Source: Anaerolineaceae bacterium (lineage in GTDB: Bacteria > Chloroflexota > Anaerolineae > Anaerolineales > Anaerolineaceae). From it: a DNA stretch of 8,473 nt. Numbering within the stretch: position 1 is the first letter of the stretch; each line of letters opens with the position of its first letter. Location of the stretch: NCBI GenBank assembly GCA_028714615.1, contig JAQTMA010000092.1, positions 7,239 through 15,711 of the forward strand, given 5' to 3'. Both the position numbers and the translations under genes were made by a program. This document shows positions 1-5,207 of the stretch, piece by piece. The notes under the pieces are model-generated. The model ran no database searches. It saw only the letters and a program-made list of their open reading frames with translations, and was not told the DNA's origin.

Positions 1-4
1 CAGC

Positions 5-17
5 GACGCGTCTCTAC
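5..17. repeat. Partial second copy of the palindrome arm
   Basis: The 10-mer GCGTCTCTAC occurs at 8-17 and again at 64-73, inside and just past the right arm of the hairpin. The first copy also contains the 8-base palindrome GACGCGTC (5-12). Its matching left arm is not seen and may lie outside the window. Two copies 56 bases apart suggest a small cluster of dispersed repeats at this gene boundary. Confidence 0.5.
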
Positions 18-46
18 AACCGGGTGTTGGCGCTCCATCTGCAAAG

Positions 47-71
47 AGAGACGCCCCAGCGGGGCGTCTCT
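47..71. repeat. Perfect palindromic hairpin (REP-like dispersed repeat, possible terminator)
   Basis: Two 11-base arms, AGAGACGCCCC (47-57) and GGGGCGTCTCT (61-71), are exact reverse complements around a 3-base loop AGC. It lies 25 bases past the stop codon of the leftward protease gene, so its RNA form could end or stabilise that transcript. Only a short T-rich stretch follows it on the minus strand (CTTTGC), which makes a classical intrinsic terminator doubtful. Palindromes of the GTAGAGACGC...GCGTCTCTAC type are scattered between genes in many cyanobacterial and Chloroflexota genomes. Membership of that family is inferred from the sequence style and the second partial copy nearby. Confidence 0.7.
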
Positions 72-96
72 ACGAATGGGTACTTGCATGCCAACG

Positions 97-1830
97 TTAG
101 GGTTGGCTGATATCCAGGTATTCGAAGTCTACTTTGATTGGGATGACGTCAAACGAGGAGACGGAAATCCCGATCTGTCCCTCTTTTAGGGTGTTATCGC
201 GCACGCTCTTTACCTCGTAGCCGTTGATGCCTAAGGTCAGTTTGTCACCCTTGCAAACGATCGTGTACTCGTTGGTGTCTTTGCCCTGTTTGATGTAGTT
301 CGATCCGCCGCTGAACAATTCGGTGTAGCCTTCCGTATCGTCATACCGGTAGATCCAGTACAGGCCGTTGTTGGCAACGTTGAACTCGTACCAACTGGTA
401 TCGGTATAGCGGCATAATAGGCTCACGTTGTTGTTATTACGTCCGAGGTTTTCTGCCTTGGTTTCCAGGCGTACGTCCGTATAGGTATATGAGTCATAGG
501 TGGCGTAAGCCCAAATATTCTCGGCATCTTCCTGGAACGAGAGTTTCCCGTTTTCGGTGAACAATTGGAACTTATCTTCGTTGTCTTTTCCCTTCATAAA
601 GAAATACGACCAATCGCTCAGGGTGCGGTCGAACTCTTCGCGAAAATAACCGGTGGTATTGCTGGTGGACGGATCAGCCGTGCTTCCGGTTGCTCCGGAG
701 ACGTCGAATGTCCCGGTGATCGCCAGCTCGCGACCGTTCAGTTGACCTTCGAGCAACTGCCCTTCTACAAAACGGAGCACCTTGATCGTCAACGTATCGC
801 TCGCCTTGTGCGAGCGCAAGATATCGCAATAGTCCTTCTTGGTGCTGTCGCGCGCCAGGGTGACCCCTTCCATCTCCAGGATGATATCGCCCCCTTTGAT
901 CCCGGTCTTATCCGCTGGCGAACCGGAAGCGACGGAGTTCACCCAAATCCCCGAAATGCTGCCGTCGTCGGAGGCCACCGCCGTCCCATTGACCCCGATC
1001 GAGGTCACATTTTCGCCTTTTTCGAGGGTCTGGATGATGGGGTCAGCCTCAGCTTTGGCGATTGCAAAAAACTGGTTGGCTGCGCCGGTTCCGGAGGCGT
1101 AATTGATTCCCACCACCTGGCCAGCAGTATCCACCAGCGGTCCACCAGAATTTCCCGGGTTGATGGTGGCGTCATGCTCCAGTTGTGAGGTCACCGAAGC
1201 CCAGGAAGTGGCTCCACTGGCCTTTTCTTTAGAAATTACGCCGCGGTGCAGAGAAAATTGCGGGTCACCCAATGGGTAACCGGCGGACCATACCTCCGTG
1301 CCTACCTTGGCCGGCCCCGAATGCCACTGCAGGTAAGGGAACCCGTCTCCATCGATGTCGATTACTGCCAGGTCGGAGCATTCTGAAACGCCCAGGATTT
1401 TGGCGTTATGGGCAGTGTCATCGCCGCTGAAGTAAACTTTGATGAAAGCGGCTCCGGTAACGACGTGATTGTTGGTAATGGCAATCCCCGAGGGATCGAT
1501 AATAAATCCAGACCCGCTGCCCACGCCCTCAAAGCTGCCGATTTGCGGATCGACGAAAGATCCTTGCGAGACGATGCGGATCACGGCCTTTTCGATGTCT
1601 TCCCGGGAGGTGACCGCCCCACTGGGTGCGCTTGGGGTGCTCACGGTATCTGCGGTGGTCGGGGCCGCCGTGGGTGCTGCCAGGGTTGCTTCCCCGGTGG
1701 GTGCGGGTTGGGTGGTGGCTTCAACAGGTTCCGATGTCTTGGTTGGATTGGCGCCCAGGTTGCAGGCAACTCCGACGAGTAAAACCAGAATCACCAACCA
1801 AACCAGTGGCTTGAGTGCTTGCGTTTTCAT
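97..1830 (-). CDS. HtrA/DegP-like serine protease lipoprotein with PDZ and C-terminal jelly-roll-like domain
   Basis: Predicted exported serine endopeptidase of 577 aa acting outside the cytoplasmic membrane, probably in protein quality control or processing. Residues 1-22 are a signal peptide (Lys-containing start, then a hydrophobic run) ending at Cys23 in VGVAC, a slightly atypical lipobox. Residues 31-72 are a Pro/Thr/Ala-rich spacer. The trypsin-like domain (about 76-270) has all three catalytic residues: His122 in TNNHVV, Asp153 in SDLAVI and Ser228 in GNSGGPL. One PDZ domain follows (about 285-355; ASGSPADKTGIKGGDIIL). A further beta-rich segment (about 395-577; YFREEFDRTLSDW, then alternating aromatic strands) resembles LamG/concanavalin-like domains and is not standard for HtrA. 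The start at 1830 is chosen because AGGAGG (1835-1840) sits 4 bases before the ATG and the signal peptide begins there; the frame stays open to 1950 but without signal-peptide character. It is transcribed away from the kinase operon. Protease assignment is firm; substrate and C-terminal fold are inferred. Confidence 0.93.
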   Translation of the reverse strand: MKTQALKPLVWLVILVLLVGVACNLGANPTKTSEPVEATTQPAPTGEATLAAPTAAPTTADTVSTPSAPSGAVTSREDIEKAVIRIVSQGSFVDPQIGSFEGVGSGSGFIIDPSGIAITNNHVVTGAAFIKVYFSGDDTAHNAKILGVSECSDLAVIDIDGDGFPYLQWHSGPAKVGTEVWSAGYPLGDPQFSLHRGVISKEKASGATSWASVTSQLEHDATINPGNSGGPLVDTAGQVVGINYASGTGAANQFFAIAKAEADPIIQTLEKGENVTSIGVNGTAVASDDGSISGIWVNSVASGSPADKTGIKGGDIILEMEGVTLARDSTKKDYCDILRSHKASDTLTIKVLRFVEGQLLEGQLNGRELAITGTFDVSGATGSTADPSTSNTTGYFREEFDRTLSDWSYFFMKGKDNEDKFQLFTENGKLSFQEDAENIWAYATYDSYTYTDVRLETKAENLGRNNNNVSLLCRYTDTSWYEFNVANNGLYWIYRYDDTEGYTELFSGGSNYIKQGKDTNEYTIVCKGDKLTLGINGYEVKSVRDNTLKEGQIGISVSSFDVIPIKVDFEYLDISQP

Positions 1831-1907
1831 GGTCCCTCCTGGTGGAAGCGTGCGGCGATAAGTGGGATAAGTATAATGAACCTTCGTGATGTGAATTGAG
1901 TAAATAG

Positions 1908-1936
1908 AGTATAGCAAATGCTCTTTCAATATGCAA
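1908..1936 (-). promoter_or_regulatory. Candidate sigma70-type promoter of the protease gene
   Basis: On the minus strand an extended -10 element, TGC followed by TATACT (1908-1913), lies 17 bases from a partial -35 TTGCAT (1931-1936). Transcription would start near 1901, leaving a leader of about 70 bases before the ATG at 1830. A second TATACT at 1870-1875 has no recognisable -35 and is less likely. The -35 matches consensus at only three positions, but the TGn extension can compensate for that. Confidence 0.5.
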
Positions 1937-2083
1937 TTACATTTCCGCAAATAGCACCGAGAAAGCTTGCAGCCATCATCCAGCCGCTCAAAACTACGGG
2001 TTGGTGTAGTTATTGCAGCGTTTTTGGATAAAGTAACCTCAATCGGCAGGTTTTTTCCTCGATCGGGTGGTCAATTCACCCGC

Positions 2084-2112
2084 CTGACAAAATTGAAAAC
2101 CACAAGTATTCA
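2084..2112 (+). promoter_or_regulatory. Weak candidate promoter of the kinase operon
   Basis: CTGACA (2084-2089, five of six matches to the -35 consensus) is 17 bases from TATTCA (2107-2112, only three of six matches to the -10). An alternative -10, GATAAT at 2122-2127, is better but has no -35 at a normal distance. The GC-rich inverted repeat 2064-2082 ends just before this -35, a place where an activator or repressor could bind. The true start of the operon message is unresolved. Confidence 0.22.
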
Positions 2113-2211
2113 AATAACCGCGATAATAGATATGCGGAGCATCTCACTCGAGTGCTCGGATGTTGTTCTATCCCTTTGTATCCCTCACCTTATCGGGGTC
2201 TATTGACCGGC

Positions 2212-4743
2212 ATGCAAGCCAACCTGTCCGCAACCAAGAAAAAGCTCATTCCCTGGTCGATCATCGTTCTTTTCGTGATGTTGACCGCAGCGGTATTGGC
2301 TGCCGGTTGGTTTTCATATGATTACCAAAAACAATCCCTGGCCGAATCAACCCGCGGGCAAATCGCGGCAGTCGCCGATTTCAAGGTCGACCAGATCAAC
2401 ACGTGGTTCATCGAGCGCCAGGGTGACGCTCGCATGGTTTTTGAGAATGGTTTCTTCGCCGACCAGGCCCAGCAGATCATCACCCACCGCGCCGCCCCGG
2501 AGGGCCGCGGGATCGTTTCCCGTTGGATGGAGAGTCTGCAGTCCAAAGGTCAGTATAGCCAGGTGATTCTGATGGATCCCTCCGGCAGCGTCCTGCAGAG
2601 CATTCCCCCCGGAATTACCAGTATAAACGACAAAATCATAGCCCTGGCCAATCAAGCACGGCAGGCTGGCAGCATCCAACTTTCTGACGTATACTCCGAC
2701 CCAACCACCCACCAGGCAGCCCTTGACCTGCTCGTTCCCCTCCTGGGCGGTCCGCCTGGACAAGGGTATTTTTCCGGTTCCCTGGTATTGCGCATCGATC
2801 CAAACCTGACGCTCTATCCCCTGATCCTGGCTCAATCCATCGAGCGCAAGACGCTTGAGACCTATCTTGTACGCCAATCGAGCGACTCGGTGGCCTACAT
2901 CTCCCCGCTGAGCGATGGATCTCATCCGTCGTTGACCCTGGTGACGCCTCTATCCGGGACCAATCAGATCGACTCTCAAGCTGTGCAAGGCATCGATGGC
3001 TTCCTGGCGGGGCTCGATTACCGTGGGGTTCCCGTCCTGGCGGCTACTCGTAAGCTGGAGGGTGCCCCGTGGGGATTGGTCACCAAGGTCGATCAGCAAG
3101 AAGTGAATACACCTCTGGTCGAGCGCGAAAAGACCATGCTGGCCCTTGTTGCCTTGATGATGTTGACCGCCGGGTTGGTGCTGATATTGATCTGGCGGCA
3201 ACGAGAATCCAGGTTTTACAGAGAAGAATACACCGCCGAGGTAGCCCACAAAGCGCTGAACGAGCACCTGACCTACCTGACGCGATACGCCAACGATATT
3301 TTTTTGTTGATGGATGAACACTGGCATATTCTGGAAGCCAATGACCGCGCCCAGTCTGTTTATGGGTACACGATGGATGAGCTCCGTCGTTTGACCCTGA
3401 ACGACCTGCAAACTGAAGCGACTGCTGCTGAGTTTACCTGGCAGGTGAATGAATTGCGCCGGCGCGGTGGGATTGTGTTCGAAACCGTCCACCGGCGCAA
3501 GGATTGCTCCGCTTTCCCGGTGGAGTGCAGCTCGCGCATCATCGATGTGGACCAACGGGTCTTTTACCAATCCGTCATCCGCGATATTTCCGAGCGCCGC
3601 ATGGCAGAGACGGAGCTGCGCGAGAATGAGAGCCGCTTCCGCCTCTTCTACGACCAGGCTCCGGTCGCCTACCAGCTCCTCGACGCTCAGGCGCGCATCC
3701 AAGACGTCAACCGCTCCTGGCTGAAGCTGCTGGGATATTCCAAAGACCAGGTCGTCGGCAAGCCTTTCGTGGGCCTGCTTCACAATTCTTCCGGGGCGCA
3801 GTTCCAATCCGCTTTCGATGAGTTCCAGATTTCAGGCGAGCTGCACGCTGAAGAGTTCGAAGTCGTGCGCGCCAGCGGCACATCCATGATCGTGTCGCTG
3901 AGCGGCAAAGCCAGTTACGACGGACAGGGGAGCATCCGCGAAGCCCATTGTATTCTATACGACGTTACCGAGAAACGCCTGGCAGAGGAAAAGATCCGCC
4001 GCCTGAATGAGGAGTTGGAGCGCCGGGTGCTGGCGCGCACCGCCCAGTTGGAAGCCGCGAACCGCGAGTTGGAGGCCTTCAGTTATTCCGTTTCGCATGA
4101 CCTGCGCGCGCCGCTGCGGGCGATCGACGGTTTTTCGCGGATTCTCATCGAAGAATTCAACGCTCAACTGATGCCGGAGGCGCAGCATTATCTAGAGCGG
4201 GTGCGCGAGAATACCACCACGATGAGCAACTTGATCGACAACCTGCTGTCTTTCTCGCGCCTGAGCCGCCAGCCGCTCAAGAAGCAATCCATCGACCCCC
4301 GCCCGTTGGTCGAGCAGAGCCTGATCATGCTCTGTGGCGAAAACCCCGATTGTCCGGTTGATGTTCGCATTCAAGAGCTACCCCCCTGTCTGGCAGATCC
4401 GACCCTGCTCAAACAGGTGTACGTGAACCTGTTATCCAACGCAATTAAATTTTCGGGCCGAGCCGAGCATCCCCTCATTGAAGTTGGCTGCTTGCAAGAA
4501 GCCCACGGGAATATTTATTACGTCAAAGATAACGGCGTTGGTTTCGACATGCAATATGCCAGCAAGTTGTTCGGCGTGTTCCAACGGTTACACCGGATGG
4601 AGGAGTTCAGCGGTACGGGCGTTGGGCTGGCTATTGTCCAACGCATCATCCACCGCCATGGAGGCCGTATTTGGGCGACGAGCGAGTTGAACCAGGGGGC
4701 TACCTTTTGCTTCACCCTGGATGGGGACCAACATCATGATTGA
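2212..4743 (+). CDS. Membrane sensor histidine kinase (Cache-like sensor, PAS-PAS-HisKA-HATPase)
   Basis: Sensor kinase of 843 aa that should autophosphorylate on His in response to an external ligand and pass the phosphate to a receiver. Residues 11-34 are the first membrane helix after KKK. About 35-305 is an extracytoplasmic region with double-Cache features (VILMDPSGSVL; APWGLVTKVD before the membrane), and 308-328 is the second helix. There is no HAMP domain; a short helix leads to PAS1 (about 353-463) and PAS2 (about 472-588). A coiled coil (588-622) precedes HisKA with His629 in SHDLRAPLR. The ATPase part has the N box VNLLSNAIKFS (738-748), DNGVGFD (773-779) and GTGVGLAI (801-808). 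The kinase core resembles cyanobacterial phytochrome-type kinases, but no bilin-binding domain is present. Position His+4 is Ala633, where bifunctional HisKA proteins carry Thr or Asn. The ATG at 2212 fits the membrane topology, but its ribosome binding site is weak; a GTG at 2152 would add 20 residues. The stop overlaps the next gene by 8 bases. Confidence 0.93.
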   Translation: MQANLSATKKKLIPWSIIVLFVMLTAAVLAAGWFSYDYQKQSLAESTRGQIAAVADFKVDQINTWFIERQGDARMVFENGFFADQAQQIITHRAAPEGRGIVSRWMESLQSKGQYSQVILMDPSGSVLQSIPPGITSINDKIIALANQARQAGSIQLSDVYSDPTTHQAALDLLVPLLGGPPGQGYFSGSLVLRIDPNLTLYPLILAQSIERKTLETYLVRQSSDSVAYISPLSDGSHPSLTLVTPLSGTNQIDSQAVQGIDGFLAGLDYRGVPVLAATRKLEGAPWGLVTKVDQQEVNTPLVEREKTMLALVALMMLTAGLVLILIWRQRESRFYREEYTAEVAHKALNEHLTYLTRYANDIFLLMDEHWHILEANDRAQSVYGYTMDELRRLTLNDLQTEATAAEFTWQVNELRRRGGIVFETVHRRKDCSAFPVECSSRIIDVDQRVFYQSVIRDISERRMAETELRENESRFRLFYDQAPVAYQLLDAQARIQDVNRSWLKLLGYSKDQVVGKPFVGLLHNSSGAQFQSAFDEFQISGELHAEEFEVVRASGTSMIVSLSGKASYDGQGSIREAHCILYDVTEKRLAEEKIRRLNEELERRVLARTAQLEAANRELEAFSYSVSHDLRAPLRAIDGFSRILIEEFNAQLMPEAQHYLERVRENTTTMSNLIDNLLSFSRLSRQPLKKQSIDPRPLVEQSLIMLCGENPDCPVDVRIQELPPCLADPTLLKQVYVNLLSNAIKFSGRAEHPLIEVGCLQEAHGNIYYVKDNGVGFDMQYASKLFGVFQRLHRMEEFSGTGVGLAIVQRIIHRHGGRIWATSELNQGATFCFTLDGDQHHD

Positions 4744-5182
4744 GACCCCGATTGAAGTTCTGTTAGTGGACGATAACCCGAATGAGATCGAGCTGGCGGT
4801 GCATGCCTTGAAACGCTGTGAGGGCATCCACGAAGTGCAGGTGGCGCAGGATGGCATCGAAGCGCTCGATTTTCTCTTCTGTCAGGGGAAATTCTCCGGG
4901 CGCACCCCCACCAACCAGCCTCGTCTGGTTTTACTCGATCTGAAGCTGCCACGAATGGATGGGTTGGAAGTGCTGCGTTGCATCAAGCAAGATGCCCGCA
5001 CGCGCAGTATTCCGGTCGTCATGCTCACCTCATCCAGCGACCAGAATGATGTCATCCGTTGCTACCAGATGGGCGCAAACAGCTATATCATTAAGCCGGT
5101 CGATTACACTGAATTTCTCCAGGTTACGCGGACTCTGACCACGTACTGGATGACGCTGAATCATCTTCCGATTGGTTCGTAA
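4736..5182 (+). CDS. Stand-alone Rcp1-type response regulator receiver
   Basis: Single-domain receiver of 148 aa with no output domain, expected to take phosphate from a histidine kinase and act through protein contacts or relay it onward. Visible receiver residues are the acidic pair Asp12-Asp13 (LLVDDNPNE), the phospho-acceptor Asp68 (LLDLKLPRMDGLEVL), Thr98 (VVMLTSS) and Lys120 followed by Pro (IIKPVD). The insert before the Asp68 strand and the C-terminal YWMTLNHLP are typical of Rcp1, the partner of cyanobacterial phytochrome Cph1. The ATG at 4736 is preferred because GGGGA (4723-4727) lies 8 bases upstream; an in-frame ATG at 4721 would add five residues without a good binding site. It overlaps the end of the kinase gene by 8 bases, suggesting coupled translation and a dedicated pair. 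The next gene starts 25 bases downstream. Confidence 0.93.
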   Translation: MIETPIEVLLVDDNPNEIELAVHALKRCEGIHEVQVAQDGIEALDFLFCQGKFSGRTPTNQPRLVLLDLKLPRMDGLEVLRCIKQDARTRSIPVVMLTSSSDQNDVIRCYQMGANSYIIKPVDYTEFLQVTRTLTTYWMTLNHLPIGS

Positions 5183-5207
5183 CCGTCTTTTCGGGATAGG
5201 ATGCTGT

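Larger units (their letters stand above)
1831..2211. other. 381-bp divergent intergenic region
   Basis: This separates the leftward protease from the rightward kinase operon and should hold both promoters. It is more AT-rich than the flanking genes. Besides the protease Shine-Dalgarno and promoter, it contains a 6-bp GC-rich inverted repeat, CGGGTG (2064-2069) and CACCCG (2077-2082), around a 7-base loop, and a run of six T at 2051-2056. I found no riboswitch motif, tRNA or convincing small gene. A short open frame with a TTG start at 1967 has no ribosome binding site and no recognisable protein character. Confidence 0.7.

Noticed and set aside
90..107. 6-bp hairpin GCCAAC/GTTGGC over the protease stop codon
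   Set aside because: The stem is short and overlaps the coding end, with no T-run after it; the stronger hairpin at 47-71 is the better candidate for a transcript end.
565..1188. 207-codon open frame antisense to the protease
   Set aside because: It is opposite the catalytic Ser, PDZ and C-terminal coding sequence; its composition reads as a shadow of the real gene.
1967..2206. Short open frame of 79 codons on the plus strand before the kinase gene
   Set aside because: It begins with TTG, lacks a ribosome binding site, lies in a probable promoter region and shows no recognisable protein features.
1831..2211. Possible cyclic-di-GMP riboswitch upstream of the kinase operon
   Set aside because: An upstream sensor for the operon's own second messenger would be attractive, but no GEMM-type conserved core or matching stems are seen.
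2950..3807. 285-codon open frame antisense to the kinase gene
   Set aside because: It lies entirely opposite a gene with clear domains; its product has no coherent motifs, and such frames are expected opposite GC-rich coding DNA.
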